Source: Bacteroidales bacterium (GTDB lineage: Bacteria; Bacteroidota; Bacteroidia; Bacteroidales; VadinHA17). Taken from it: a stretch of 64,000 nucleotides of DNA. How positions within the stretch are numbered: the stretch's first letter is position 1; the number at the start of each line of letters is the position of its first letter. The position numbers and the translations under genes were made by a program. Below the pieces are notes generated by a model. That model was not told where the DNA came from, searched no databases, and saw nothing but the letters and a program-made list of their open reading frames with translations. Below are positions 7,649 through 16,648 of this stretch, in pieces. The stretch spans positions 23,242 to 87,241 of the forward strand of contig PMIJ01000028.1 in the NCBI GenBank assembly GCA_003157015.1, given 5' to 3'.

Positions 7649-8446
7649 TTAAAAATCCGAATACGATGTCGGATGAAGCAGGTATGGATTTGCTTTTGAT
7701 ACAGTGTTTTTGTATTCATCCATTCTCAAAAGCTTCTGCCATTCATCAGTTTTTCCAAATGCGCTCCAATGATCATCATGCGATTTCATATCCGAAAAAG
7801 TAGTCATATACATGAGATTAGGCATATGACTTCCTAACAATACTTCACCCCAGAAGACAGGATTGAACTCAAGTTTTTTGAAGATATCAATCTCTCCGCC
7901 CTGGTTGAACATTTCAATCTTTTTTATTGCTTTTGTGTCAGTAGCGCTTTCATAACTCCTGAGTTCATAGATTCTTTCTGATGGAGAATTGGAATATTTT
8001 GGCGCTACAAACTGAGGAAAATTCATGAAAGCCTTCAAAAATATACTCTCATACCTCTTATAAGGTGGCTCGTTAAATGGAGCATCGCTAAAGGATTTCC
8101 CGGCGTCTGCAAATAATTTATCTTTCTGCAGTGCTCCCGGCAATCGAATAAATTGATCAACAGTTTTGAAAGGGATAAGGACATATATCAACTTCCCGAA
8201 AGCCGTATCGGCTTCAACTGGTTTAAAAACACCAACTATCGGAATACCCGCACGGTGAAGTGCAGGCAGGTATGCATCCTTAAGATAAACATCGACTTTG
8301 CCCTCCTGAATTTTATCAGCAATCCGGTAAATCTTTATCTCATAGTACTGTTGCTTTTCCGGTCCAGCTCCAAATCCATTGAGTGCAAAAAATGTGAACA
8401 ATAATAATGCCGGAAATATCCGGTAAATAACTTTTGATTTTTTCAT
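7649..8446 (-). CDS. Secreted NIPSNAP-family protein
   Basis: It has 265 residues, with an N-terminal signal peptide (RIFPALLLFTFFALNGFGAG). Two related alpha-beta barrel halves follow: YYEIKIYRI...PIVGVFKP (residues about 35-125) and RIYELRSYES...YMTTFSDMKSHDDHWSAF (about 160-250), the pattern of NIPSNAP proteins (dimeric alpha/beta-barrel superfamily). Biochemical function of bacterial secreted NIPSNAP proteins is unknown. In Bacteroidetes and Planctomycetes they often lie near Gfo/Idh/MocA oxidoreductases and glycoside hydrolases, as here, which suggests a role around sugar processing; that link is inference. Confidence 0.8.
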   Translation of the reverse strand: MKKSKVIYRIFPALLLFTFFALNGFGAGPEKQQYYEIKIYRIADKIQEGKVDVYLKDAYLPALHRAGIPIVGVFKPVEADTAFGKLIYVLIPFKTVDQFIRLPGALQKDKLFADAGKSFSDAPFNEPPYKRYESIFLKAFMNFPQFVAPKYSNSPSERIYELRSYESATDTKAIKKIEMFNQGGEIDIFKKLEFNPVFWGEVLLGSHMPNLMYMTTFSDMKSHDDHWSAFGKTDEWQKLLRMDEYKNTVSKANPYLLHPTSYSDF

Positions 8447-8497
8447 AATTAATGTATTTATTATATTAAATATTTCATTCTTTTTGCTTAATTATTT

Positions 8498-8661
8498 TGC
8501 CCCCTTACTCCCCTAAAGGGGGGATTAATTCGGTAATCATCGGGAAAACATATGATATTATTAAGTCATGCCTGATAAGTCATATATATTTGATTATCAA
8601 TATTTATCTATTTTTCTAAAAACTGCGTTTTAGCCCCCCTTCAGGGGGGAAGGGGGGCAAA
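8498..8661. repeat. Intergenic palindromic repeat, C-run/G-run family (copy B3)
   Basis: GCCCCCTTACTCCCCTAAAGGGGGGATTAA at the left is answered by AGCCCCCCTTCAGGGGGGAAGGGGGGCAA at the right, with about 100 bases of AT-rich sequence between. Each arm is itself a C-run/G-run hairpin and the two ends are inverted. It fills the gap between two minus-strand genes. Confidence 0.65.
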
Positions 8662-8664
8662 ACA

Positions 8665-9747
8665 CTAATACTCTTTTGAAAATTCCTCAAATATTTTATT
8701 CGCATTTTCCGCAGTCAATGCTGACCCGGATTGAACATAAAATCTGTGATGCAAAGTCACAGATTGCCCCTTCTCAATTTTAAAACTCAACTTCTCCTTT
8801 TTAGGATCATAAGAATTCTGTCCGAAATTATTTATTGAAAAAAGACCATACCCCCGGGCATGAGCGTAAGCCGGGAAACCCTGGTTTTTAGGATTATCAA
8901 AAATAGCCATAGAGATCGGAACATTATTCTTCACTCCGCTGAGGATTACCCATTTATTACGCGTCCCCCAAACAGAATCGCCCTTTGATCCGTTACTTGA
9001 AATGTACATTCCCGTAACTCCGGCATTATCCATGGCTTTGACTGTTGTAGGATTTCCTTTCTCATCTGTAAAGATCAATGATTCATTTGATGGCATTTCA
9101 AATGCCCTGTCAACCCTGATGGCAAACATTCCTTCCTTGCTGTCGCCAATTATTACCGGCCCATTTATTGCTGTTAAGGTTGAAATGTGGTCAATTGTTC
9201 TGGAATTCTTGTCCCCCGAAAAGATATACTGAGTTCTTTCAGTTAAAATGGTTATCCCCATATTGTCCTCCCAGTTTAGTATGACTTCCAGCAATCCTTT
9301 TTTCCCGCTTTTTGTTTTAACAATTTTCTGATGAACAATATGCCCGTAGGAATCCCTTTTGTCAGCCGGAATGGCAGAAGAATTATTCCAAAAATCGAGT
9401 CCGCTAATATTGCCATAGTTGAACCAGATTCCTATTTGGTGTGGATGATCAGTGCGTTCTCCTTTCCTGGGCTCAATAGGATAACCTCTTGTAATCACTT
9501 GACCATCAGGTGAATTTACTGGAAAAAGAAATGGTTTTTCAATATCTGATGGATATTGATATGACGTAAAAAGACCTCCGTTAACAAAAACATCAACCCT
9601 GTGGTAATCATCAACTCTGACAAGTTTTACTTCATTGTCCTTTGAAGACTGAGCAATCAAACTCATTGCCGAAAATAAAAAAACAAGACTACACTGTACG
9701 ACAAATGAACAGATACTGTACAAAGAGAATTTATTAAATGTTTTCAT
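8665..9747 (-). CDS. PmoA-like (DUF6807) secreted protein
   Basis: The frame can be read from a TTG at 9765, whose TTGA overlaps the upstream stop. I prefer the ATG at 9747, which starts a normal signal peptide (SICSFVVQCSLVFLFSAMSLIAQ). The body carries the family's His-rich motif RTDHPHQIGIWFNYGNISGLDFW and the later YAHARGYGLFSINNFGQ. These proteins are labelled methane oxygenase PmoA in databases, but that name is misleading: they are beta-sandwich proteins found beside Gfo/Idh/MocA oxidoreductases and carbohydrate genes. Here it follows such an oxidoreductase with no gap, so the two are probably co-translated. Function is unknown. Confidence 0.8.
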   Translation of the reverse strand: MKTFNKFSLYSICSFVVQCSLVFLFSAMSLIAQSSKDNEVKLVRVDDYHRVDVFVNGGLFTSYQYPSDIEKPFLFPVNSPDGQVITRGYPIEPRKGERTDHPHQIGIWFNYGNISGLDFWNNSSAIPADKRDSYGHIVHQKIVKTKSGKKGLLEVILNWEDNMGITILTERTQYIFSGDKNSRTIDHISTLTAINGPVIIGDSKEGMFAIRVDRAFEMPSNESLIFTDEKGNPTTVKAMDNAGVTGMYISSNGSKGDSVWGTRNKWVILSGVKNNVPISMAIFDNPKNQGFPAYAHARGYGLFSINNFGQNSYDPKKEKLSFKIEKGQSVTLHHRFYVQSGSALTAENANKIFEEFSKEY

Positions 9748-9761
9748 GACTAATAAATATT

Positions 9762-11084
9762 TCAATACCGGAACACTTTACCCCCAGCCATAACTTCCTG
9801 GGTCGACTCATCAAAGGAAGCTTTGTCTCCGGTCCTTATTGCTGCAGTACACATTATAGTAGCAATAGAATGATTATAGCCTGCAACAATATCTGCGTTT
9901 GGTTTTTTACGGTTACGAATACACTCCATCCAGTTCCTCATATGTGCATTGGTCATTAGATCGGAACCGGTGTTAGCAGATGTCTCCGCTTTAAAACCTG
10001 GTAAGTCGATTGGCTCCAGCAGATTAGGCTGCATATTCATATCTTTCGCATCTGAAGCAGTCAGCCCACCCTCAGAATTGATCTTGTTTGTATCAAGATT
10101 AAGTGAGCCTCCGTTGGAAAAATAGATCTCTTTTGTTCCGCCGGCTGAATTCGTGAAACGTGATGTATAAACAACCTGGAAGCCGTAATTTGCATCACCA
10201 TAATCCATCACTGCAGTCATAGTGTCATAGTTAGTGCGCCCGTCTTTCCATAAATAAATACCTCCGTTTGCAGCAACGCTTCTTGGATGACTTAATCCGG
10301 TAAACCAATGAACAGTATCAATCTGATGTGCCATCCATTGGCCCGGTATTCCTGATGAATATGGCCAGAACAATCTGAATTCCAGATATTTCCTTGGATC
10401 CCATGCGGCAGGGTCACGATTCATCTGGAAACGTTTCCAGTCTGTATCACTCTCTTTTATGACCGATGTAAGCTGCGGTCTTCTCCATCTGCCCGGCTGG
10501 TTAACGTTCCATGACATCTCAACCATAACAATTTTCCCAAACTTTCCCGACCTGATATAATCGTTGGCAGCGATATAATTCGGCGTACTCCTGCGTTGTG
10601 AACCAATCTGTACGATCTTCCCGGAATCTTTAACAGCTTTTAATGCTTCCCGTGCATCAGACATAGTCTCGGCAAACGGCTTTTCACAATATGCGTCCTG
10701 ACCAGCTCTCACAGCCTCAGCAAGCACCAGGGCATGCTGAAAATCTGCCGTACTTATAATGACAGCATCTGTGTCTTTTCCCCCGTAGAGTTCATCATTG
10801 TTACGGGCTTTTCTTATTTCAATCCCTTTTCCTTTGAAAAAAGTTTCAGCCTCTTCGCGACGCCTGTTCCATAGATCAGAAACCGCAACTATTTCAAAGT
10901 TTAATTCTTTTGATAGGCTTAGGAACGCAGGAGCCAGCGATGTTCTGAACCGGTCTGAAAAACCAACGATCCCAACACGCACCCTGTCATTTGCGCCAAT
11001 GATACGTGAATAACTCTTTGCACCTAGCGCCAGAGCTGTAGTTCCTAGTGCTGATTTTTGAATAAATTCTCTACGGGTTGCCAT
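9762..11084 (-). CDS. Tat-exported Gfo/Idh/MocA family oxidoreductase
   Basis: The first 26 residues (MATRREFIQKSALGTTALAL) form a twin-arginine signal with RREF, so the protein is exported folded, presumably with bound NAD(P). An N-terminal Rossmann domain follows (VRVGIVGFSDRF, residues about 35-46; DAVIISTADFQHA). The family lysine motif is CEKPFAETMSDA, and the C-terminal alpha/beta substrate domain contains the WMAHQIDTVHWFTG helix. Members oxidise sugars or sugar derivatives; secreted forms are frequent in Bacteroidetes polysaccharide regions. It is upstream of and overlaps the PmoA-like gene. The substrate cannot be inferred. Confidence 0.88.
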   Translation of the reverse strand: MATRREFIQKSALGTTALALGAKSYSRIIGANDRVRVGIVGFSDRFRTSLAPAFLSLSKELNFEIVAVSDLWNRRREEAETFFKGKGIEIRKARNNDELYGGKDTDAVIISTADFQHALVLAEAVRAGQDAYCEKPFAETMSDAREALKAVKDSGKIVQIGSQRRSTPNYIAANDYIRSGKFGKIVMVEMSWNVNQPGRWRRPQLTSVIKESDTDWKRFQMNRDPAAWDPRKYLEFRLFWPYSSGIPGQWMAHQIDTVHWFTGLSHPRSVAANGGIYLWKDGRTNYDTMTAVMDYGDANYGFQVVYTSRFTNSAGGTKEIYFSNGGSLNLDTNKINSEGGLTASDAKDMNMQPNLLEPIDLPGFKAETSANTGSDLMTNAHMRNWMECIRNRKKPNADIVAGYNHSIATIMCTAAIRTGDKASFDESTQEVMAGGKVFRY

Positions 11085-11231
11085 AATAGATTATTTAAAG
11101 TTATCGATTACTTTTTACCTTATCTTAAGTAAAAATAAAGTAAATCATTATCAAATCATAAACAAATGAAAGGCTATTTTTCTGTTCTCTCTTCTTTAAC
11201 ATTTTTTAACTTAACAATTAGCTAAATAATG

Positions 11232-11239
11232 TATATTTG
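11232..11239 (+). promoter_or_regulatory. Candidate -7 element before the GH105 gene
   Basis: TATATTTG matches TAnnTTTG and lies 49 bases upstream of the ATG at 11288. No clear TTTG is visible about 20 bases further upstream, so support is only from the -7 element. Confidence 0.35.
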
Positions 11240-11287
11240 ATTCACGCATTCACAAAATGAGCATCCGGAAATTATAAATTTAAGGTT

Positions 11288-12421
11288 ATGAAAATAAAAT
11301 CAGTCTACAGATTAACATTGATCTGTTGTATTGTTTTTCTTCTTCCATTGCAGGATTTTGGACAAGAGAAAAATGAGAATTCTGACCTCAGACACTGGCC
11401 TGCAGGTTCGTCTCCTCAGGAGATAGGGAAACGGCTTGCAGAACATTTTATCATCAGGCCTCTTCCAGTCGCTCCAGGGAAAGTACTCTATCCTGAAGTC
11501 TGTACATGGTATGGAGCTCTAACATTTGCCAATCTTACAAAGGACACCAAGCTAATTGCCAGTCTTGAAGAGCGTTTCAAACCTTTGCTCGGAGCCGATT
11601 CGGTTCTGATACCTATACCTAATCATGTCGATAATACGGTGTTTGGATCTGTCCCACTTGAACTATATTTAATCACCAAAGATTTGAAATATCTTACTCT
11701 GGGTAAAAGAATTGCAGACAGTCAATGGGCTTCACCTGAGGGTACTCAGGTAACCCCTGACGCAAAAGTTTTTTACGAAAAAGGATTTACACCACAGACA
11801 AGGATGTGGATCGACGACATGTTCATGATAACTGCTGTTCAGGTACAGGCTTACAGGGCGACAGGCGATAAAAAATATATCGAAAGGGCTGCAAAAGAGA
11901 TGGTTCTTTATCTCGATTCTCTACAAAGACCCAACGGGCTCTTTTTTCATGCCCCTGATGTGCCATTTTTTTGGAGTCGTGGTAACGGCTGGATGGCAGC
12001 CGGAATGAGCGAGTTGTTAAGTTCTCTCCCAAAAAACAACGCTTTACGCCCCAGAATAATGGAAGGTTATAAAAAAATGATGGTATCGCTTTTGAAGTAT
12101 CAGGATGAAAACGGTACATGGAGACAATTGATAGACCAATCTGACTCGTGGAACGAAACTTCCGGAACCGGAATGTTTGCTTTTGCCATGATAACAGGTG
12201 TTAAAAACGGGTGGCTCGATAAAAATATATATGGCGCTGCAGCACGTAAAGCCTGGCTAGGACTTATTTCCTACATTGACAAAAGCGATGACCTGCACGA
12301 GGTTTGTGAGGGTACCAATAAAAAGAATGACAGGCAATATTATTTCGACAGGAAACGGAATATCGGCGATTTGCATGGACAGGCGCCTGTGTTATGGTGC
12401 GCATCAGCTTTGTTGAGGTAG
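11288..12421 (+). CDS. Glycoside hydrolase family 88/105, unsaturated rhamnogalacturonyl hydrolase-like
   Basis: It has 377 residues, with an N-terminal signal peptide ending near LPLQDFGQ. The (alpha/alpha)6-barrel motifs of the GH88/GH105 clan are clear: WYGALTFA, the RMWIDDMFMITAVQ segment with the catalytic Asp pair, FFWSRGNGWMAAGMSELL and the WNETSGTGMFAFAMI segment. The enzyme removes the 4,5-unsaturated uronic acid left by pectate or rhamnogalacturonan lyases. It begins a plus-strand group with carbohydrate-related neighbours (GH43, GH106-like). GH105 is more likely than GH88 from the WSRGNGW motif, with moderate confidence. Confidence 0.88.
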   Translation: MKIKSVYRLTLICCIVFLLPLQDFGQEKNENSDLRHWPAGSSPQEIGKRLAEHFIIRPLPVAPGKVLYPEVCTWYGALTFANLTKDTKLIASLEERFKPLLGADSVLIPIPNHVDNTVFGSVPLELYLITKDLKYLTLGKRIADSQWASPEGTQVTPDAKVFYEKGFTPQTRMWIDDMFMITAVQVQAYRATGDKKYIERAAKEMVLYLDSLQRPNGLFFHAPDVPFFWSRGNGWMAAGMSELLSSLPKNNALRPRIMEGYKKMMVSLLKYQDENGTWRQLIDQSDSWNETSGTGMFAFAMITGVKNGWLDKNIYGAAARKAWLGLISYIDKSDDLHEVCEGTNKKNDRQYYFDRKRNIGDLHGQAPVLWCASALLR

Positions 12422-12442
12422 AATATTCAGTATTTAAAAATC

Positions 12443-12964
12443 ATGAAGAGAATCCTGGTTGATATGGATGGAGTTCTGACAGATGTTTACACTCGCTTTT
12501 TTGAACTTTATGAAAAAGAAACCGGATTGAGGAAAACTATGGAGGAGCTAATAGGGCTTAAAGAAGGTGAAGCATTTCCTGAACTGTTCCGATGGGTGGA
12601 AACTCCTGGTTTCTTCAGAACTATGCCGGTAATGTCCGAAAGTCAGAGGGTCCTGAAATTACTGAATGAAGCTTACGAAATCATAGTCATTTCGATGGCA
12701 ACTGAATTCCCTGTCAGCCTGACTGACAAACAATTGTGGCTTAATGACAATTTCCCGTTTATAAGCTGGAAACAGGTTGTTTTCTGTGGTGACAAAAGTT
12801 TAATATCTGCAGATATGATGATCGATGACCACTTTAAAAACCTCGACAATTTTGATGGTGAAACAATTATGTTCATCCAGCCACATAATATGAACGACAC
12901 CTGTCATCATCATAAAACCGTTACGTTGTGGACAGATCTTGAAAAGCTTCTTTTACATCATTAA
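12443..12964 (+). CDS. 5'(3')-deoxyribonucleotidase, HAD superfamily
   Basis: It has 173 residues. The HAD nucleophile motif is VDMDGVLTDVY (Asp7 and Asp9). A second motif follows in VISMATEFP, and the acidic motif is ADMMIDDHFKNL, characteristic of the NT5C family that dephosphorylates deoxynucleoside monophosphates. The length fits. It follows the GH105 gene by 21 bases and may be cotranscribed, though the functions are unrelated. A broader phosphatase role cannot be excluded. Confidence 0.85.
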   Translation: MKRILVDMDGVLTDVYTRFFELYEKETGLRKTMEELIGLKEGEAFPELFRWVETPGFFRTMPVMSESQRVLKLLNEAYEIIVISMATEFPVSLTDKQLWLNDNFPFISWKQVVFCGDKSLISADMMIDDHFKNLDNFDGETIMFIQPHNMNDTCHHHKTVTLWTDLEKLLLHH

Positions 12965-13003
12965 TTTATATTCTGAATTCAGATCACCGGATTATAAATA
13001 TTA

Positions 13004-13011
13004 TAACTTTG
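13004..13011 (+). promoter_or_regulatory. Candidate -7 element before the DUF5009 gene
   Basis: TAACTTTG matches TAnnTTTG and lies 103 bases before the preferred ATG at 13115. No good -33 element is visible upstream. Confidence 0.3.
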
Positions 13012-13114
13012 GAGCATGGGGAACCTGGATTTTTAATAGATTTTATAAACCCTGTTCAATATTATTTGCAAATTGGTTTTTAACAAAACGATAACTATAA
13101 AATATCAAAAAAAA

Positions 13115-14236
13115 ATGGAAAACGAAAACAAACCTGCTGTTAAACGATTATACTCACTAGATGCACTACGCGGATTCGATATGTTTTGGATCGCGGGTGG
13201 AGATGGAATATTTATTGGCCTGGCGACTCTTACCGGATGGCCCGTTTTTCAATGGTGGGCAGGTCAGCTTGAGCATGTTCCATGGCATGGATTCCATTTT
13301 GAGGATATGATTTTTCCTATGTTTCTTTTTATTGCAGGAATATCTTTCCCCTTTTCACTGGCCAAACGCATTTCTATGAATGACAGCAGGAAATCAATTT
13401 ATAAACATGTTATCAGCCGCGGATTAATACTGGTTCTTCTGGGAATTGTCTACAACAATGGCGTTAATTTTGATTTTGCACATTTACGTTATGGGAGTGT
13501 TCTTGGGAGAATAGGCCTTGCATGGATGTTTGCATCTCTTATTTTTATGAACACGAAACTTAATATGCGGATAATATGGTTTTGTGTACTTCTGATCGGA
13601 TACTGGCTCCTCTTGCTTCTGTTTCCTGCTCATGATCTTGGTTCCACTGATGTTTTTTCACGCGAAGGAAATCTTACAAGTCATATCGACCGCTTACTTA
13701 TGCCAGGAAGGCTTTACCTTGGTAATCACGACCCGGAAGGGTTATTCAGCACAATACCCGCTATTGGAACAGCATTGCTTGGTATGTTCACGGGAGAATT
13801 TCTTCTTTCTAAATATCTTAACGATAAACCTTTACGTAAAGTTCTCTATCTTGTCATTGCCGCAGTGGTACTTATGATAATAGGAAAGCTCTGGAATATT
13901 GTATTCCCTATCAATAAAAACCTCTGGACAAGCTCATTTGTATGTTTTGTAGGCGGACTAAGCCTTCTGCTTTTCTCAGTTTTCTACCTTGTTATAGATA
14001 TCTGGGGATATAGAAAATGGGCATTTGTTTTCGTGGTGATTGGCATGAATCCAATTACAATATACCTTACTGAGAGAATTGTAAATTTCCGGGCTGCGAC
14101 AAAGTTCTTCTTCGGCGGTCTTACTGCCATAATGCCGGCAACATGGACCCCTCTCATTGAAGGATTCGGCGTAACCGCTATCGGATGGATATTCCTTTAT
14201 ATACTTTATAAAAAGAAGATCTTTTTAAAGATTTGA
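13115..14236 (+). CDS. DUF5009 / HGSNAT-like membrane acyltransferase
   Basis: The frame extends back to a TTG at 13073, but the ATG at 13115 gives the family N-terminus (KRLYSLDALRGFDMFWI). It is a multi-pass membrane protein with about ten hydrophobic helices and the conserved start-of-family motif DALRGFDM and FEDMIFPMFLFIAGISFPFS. It is related to heparan-alpha-glucosaminide N-acetyltransferase, which carries acetyl groups across a membrane to amino sugars. Bacterial members occur in polysaccharide-use regions and may O- or N-acetylate periplasmic sugars. The substrate is not known. Confidence 0.83.
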   Translation: MENENKPAVKRLYSLDALRGFDMFWIAGGDGIFIGLATLTGWPVFQWWAGQLEHVPWHGFHFEDMIFPMFLFIAGISFPFSLAKRISMNDSRKSIYKHVISRGLILVLLGIVYNNGVNFDFAHLRYGSVLGRIGLAWMFASLIFMNTKLNMRIIWFCVLLIGYWLLLLLFPAHDLGSTDVFSREGNLTSHIDRLLMPGRLYLGNHDPEGLFSTIPAIGTALLGMFTGEFLLSKYLNDKPLRKVLYLVIAAVVLMIIGKLWNIVFPINKNLWTSSFVCFVGGLSLLLFSVFYLVIDIWGYRKWAFVFVVIGMNPITIYLTERIVNFRAATKFFFGGLTAIMPATWTPLIEGFGVTAIGWIFLYILYKKKIFLKI

Positions 14237-14362
14237 CTTACAGATTTTACCTAAATCAGAAAATTGTCAACCGTCAAATGAACTGACAACACTATTTTTA
14301 TAGCTAAGTGATATTGACTCATCACTTTTGCTGTAAACGCTGAACCTTTAACAAATTATCTG

Positions 14363-15628
14363 CTAATCTTCAAGAGTCTGGTAAACCATTGCTCTGAATT
14401 TATCAGTTATTTCAGAATGGCTGAAGGGGCTTTGCTGCAGGAACAACAGACAAACAAGTCGTTCCTTCGGATCGGCCCAATAAGTGGTTGCAAAATATCC
14501 TCCCCAGGCAAAGGACCCTTCCGATATTCCCATTTTAGCCTGACCACTGGCAGTGGTAATTTCAAATCCCAATCCGAATTTATCCCTGCCCAGATTCAGA
14601 TCGCCGATCTGATTGGTTGTCATTAATTCAACTGTTCGTCTCGCCAGGAGCTTTTTCCCATTATACTCACCTCTATTTAAAAGCATTTGCAGAAAAGTTG
14701 CATAATCTTTTATGGTTGAACTAAGTCCTGCTCCTCCTGAATAATATGTGCCTTCGGCAAGAGGGTAATTCACAAAAGCCGAGAGAGTGTTCACAAGTTT
14801 ATGATTCTTATCCTCAGAGATAACTTTTACGAGTCTGTCATATTTTGAGGCAGGTAAATAAAAATATGTGTCGTTCATGCCCAATGGTTCAAAAATGTGG
14901 GTCCGGAAATATTTATCAAGGGTTTCTCCTGATAGAATTTCAACCAGATATCCCAGTACATCAACATTTAATCCATATGTGAATCTTGCTCCCGGCTGAT
15001 GAACAAGAGGTAACCTGCCAAGTTTTCTCATCTTATCACCAAGATTAATTTTCTCACTCACAAATCCCGTGGGAATACCGGCCTTGGCATATATTGCATT
15101 CATATGATCTGAGCCAATTCCTGCATAATCAATTCCTGAAGTATGGGTTAAAAGATCCCTGATCGTTACTTCCCGATTTGCCTGAACCGTTGTATAAGTT
15201 GTGTCTTTTTCATTGAACTTATCGAGGACCTTTAGATTGGCGAATTCAGGGATATATTTTGAAATCGGATCATCCAGAAGGAATTTTCCTTCCTCAAATA
15301 ACATCATAACAGCAACACTTGTGATAGCTTTCGTCTGGGATGCAATGCGAAAAATGTCATCGGTGCGCATCGGCGTTTTTGCTTCAATATTGCTTACACC
15401 AAACGATTTATTATAAACTATTTTGCCATCACGGGCAATGAAACCAACTGCACCGGCTATCCATCCGCTGTCGATGCCCTGCTGAAGCATTCTGTCGATC
15501 CTTAAGAGCCTTTCCCCTGAAACGCTGACCGTAATTGGCGAAGTTTCTTTTAGTTCGGTGGTTTGTGTACACGAAAATGCAAGAATTAATATCAAACTGG
15601 CAACCTGGAAAATAAATGACTTTTTCAT
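14363..15628 (-). CDS. Serine hydrolase, beta-lactamase/esterase family lipoprotein
   Basis: It has 421 residues. The lipoprotein signal ends LILAFSCTQ (lipobox Cys20), so the enzyme is membrane-anchored. The nucleophile motif is SQTK in IASQTKAITSVAVMMLFEEG, the second motif is the Tyr of YGLNVDVLGYLVE, and the family landmark LLTHTSGIDY is present. These features fit class C-like serine hydrolases (penicillin-binding protein/esterase family EstB). Many are carboxylesterases or peptidases; antibiotic resistance should not be assumed. It stands alone on the minus strand beside the carbohydrate genes. Confidence 0.85.
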   Translation of the reverse strand: MKKSFIFQVASLILILAFSCTQTTELKETSPITVSVSGERLLRIDRMLQQGIDSGWIAGAVGFIARDGKIVYNKSFGVSNIEAKTPMRTDDIFRIASQTKAITSVAVMMLFEEGKFLLDDPISKYIPEFANLKVLDKFNEKDTTYTTVQANREVTIRDLLTHTSGIDYAGIGSDHMNAIYAKAGIPTGFVSEKINLGDKMRKLGRLPLVHQPGARFTYGLNVDVLGYLVEILSGETLDKYFRTHIFEPLGMNDTYFYLPASKYDRLVKVISEDKNHKLVNTLSAFVNYPLAEGTYYSGGAGLSSTIKDYATFLQMLLNRGEYNGKKLLARRTVELMTTNQIGDLNLGRDKFGLGFEITTASGQAKMGISEGSFAWGGYFATTYWADPKERLVCLLFLQQSPFSHSEITDKFRAMVYQTLED

Positions 15629-15664
15629 ATCAGGATTCTTTAATTATTTGTATCAGATTCTATT

Positions 15665-16462
15665 TTATTTTTGTTTGGAATAACTCAATAATAAATCTGT
15701 AAGATTTTCTGCGGCTTTTCTGTTTTGAAAACTTTCCGGGAGCCGATCGTGATCGATATATTCATTATATATCCATGGATCTCCAATAGCAAAGACATAG
15801 CCCTTTCCATACCTGTTTTCTGCTATAAGAACCTTGCCTTTCTCTGTTAGTACAGCTTTTGCATTTCCTGAGATATTAATATCAGATATTTCCTTGAGAT
15901 AAATTTTTGTAACACCTTTAAAAAGAGGATGATCAGGCAGATTTATACTGGCTCCCATTTCAAAGTTGTCACCGTTTACGGGGTGTAAAGTCACATGGTT
16001 AAATGTCATTCCAAACTGTATCATAAGCTCATTGAGATGAGTAAACTCGCAGTTAGGTCCGTCATTTGCAAGGACAGCCAGAACGCCACCGTCCATTACC
16101 CATTTTTTGATGCAGGCAATATCTTCAGGCATAATGTAATTTGGAGAAGGATTTTCTGTTGTTGTGTCAGGATCAACAATTATATAGATATTAATCTTAC
16201 CTATAACCTTTGAATCGGGCTTTCCTAAAGTTGTAATTTTTGCTCCTCTTGCGATAAAAATTTCTCCCCATCTTGAATAACCGCTGAACTCCGTATCAGT
16301 CCAGAGATAATGATAAGGTTTGCCTGTTTTTGCGTTAGTCTCATGATTATACCAATTATCCAGACCAACAATTTTTTGTGAAAATAAGTCTTGTACTATA
16401 AATGAAAACACCAAAAGCAAAATGAATAAGGAATGCCTTTTTATAATTTCCGGCCTTTTCAT
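15665..16462 (-). CDS. Secreted DUF4350/ThuA-like glutamine-amidotransferase-fold protein
   Basis: It has 265 residues, with a signal peptide (HSLFILLLVFSFIVQDLFSQ). The body has a Rossmann-like alternation: KIVGLDNWYNHE, INIYIIVDPDTTTENPSPNYI, IKKWVMDGGVLAVLANDGPN and ENRYGKGYVFAIGDPWIYNEY. This resembles the class I glutamine-amidotransferase-like fold of DUF4350/ThuA proteins, without an obvious Cys-His catalytic set. Similar domains are attached to, or lie next to, unsaturated rhamnogalacturonyl hydrolases in Bacteroidetes, and a GH105 gene is 3 kb away. It may bind a sugar product. Function is inferred weakly. Confidence 0.6.
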   Translation of the reverse strand: MKRPEIIKRHSLFILLLVFSFIVQDLFSQKIVGLDNWYNHETNAKTGKPYHYLWTDTEFSGYSRWGEIFIARGAKITTLGKPDSKVIGKINIYIIVDPDTTTENPSPNYIMPEDIACIKKWVMDGGVLAVLANDGPNCEFTHLNELMIQFGMTFNHVTLHPVNGDNFEMGASINLPDHPLFKGVTKIYLKEISDINISGNAKAVLTEKGKVLIAENRYGKGYVFAIGDPWIYNEYIDHDRLPESFQNRKAAENLTDLLLSYSKQK

Positions 16463-16648
16463 TGTATATAATGATTATATCTTATCAAAAATATGAAACA
16501 TTAACCATCAAACAATGATATTCCAAAACATATTCTGCGGGTTATCTGAATAATTATCTTTGTTGTTAAGAACCCTGTCTTGCAATCTTGCAGTCCGAGG
16601 AAAGAGAGAGGGGTTAATAATTTGAACCGGAACCCAAACAAGTAAGAC

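Noticed and set aside
8665..9747. A methane monooxygenase subunit, as the family label PmoA suggests
   Set aside because: The protein is a soluble exported beta-sandwich beside a sugar oxidoreductase; it has none of the membrane helices of particulate methane monooxygenase.
14363..15628. A beta-lactamase resistance gene
   Set aside because: The SxxK and Tyr motifs fit the wide serine hydrolase/esterase group; nothing points to antibiotic hydrolysis.
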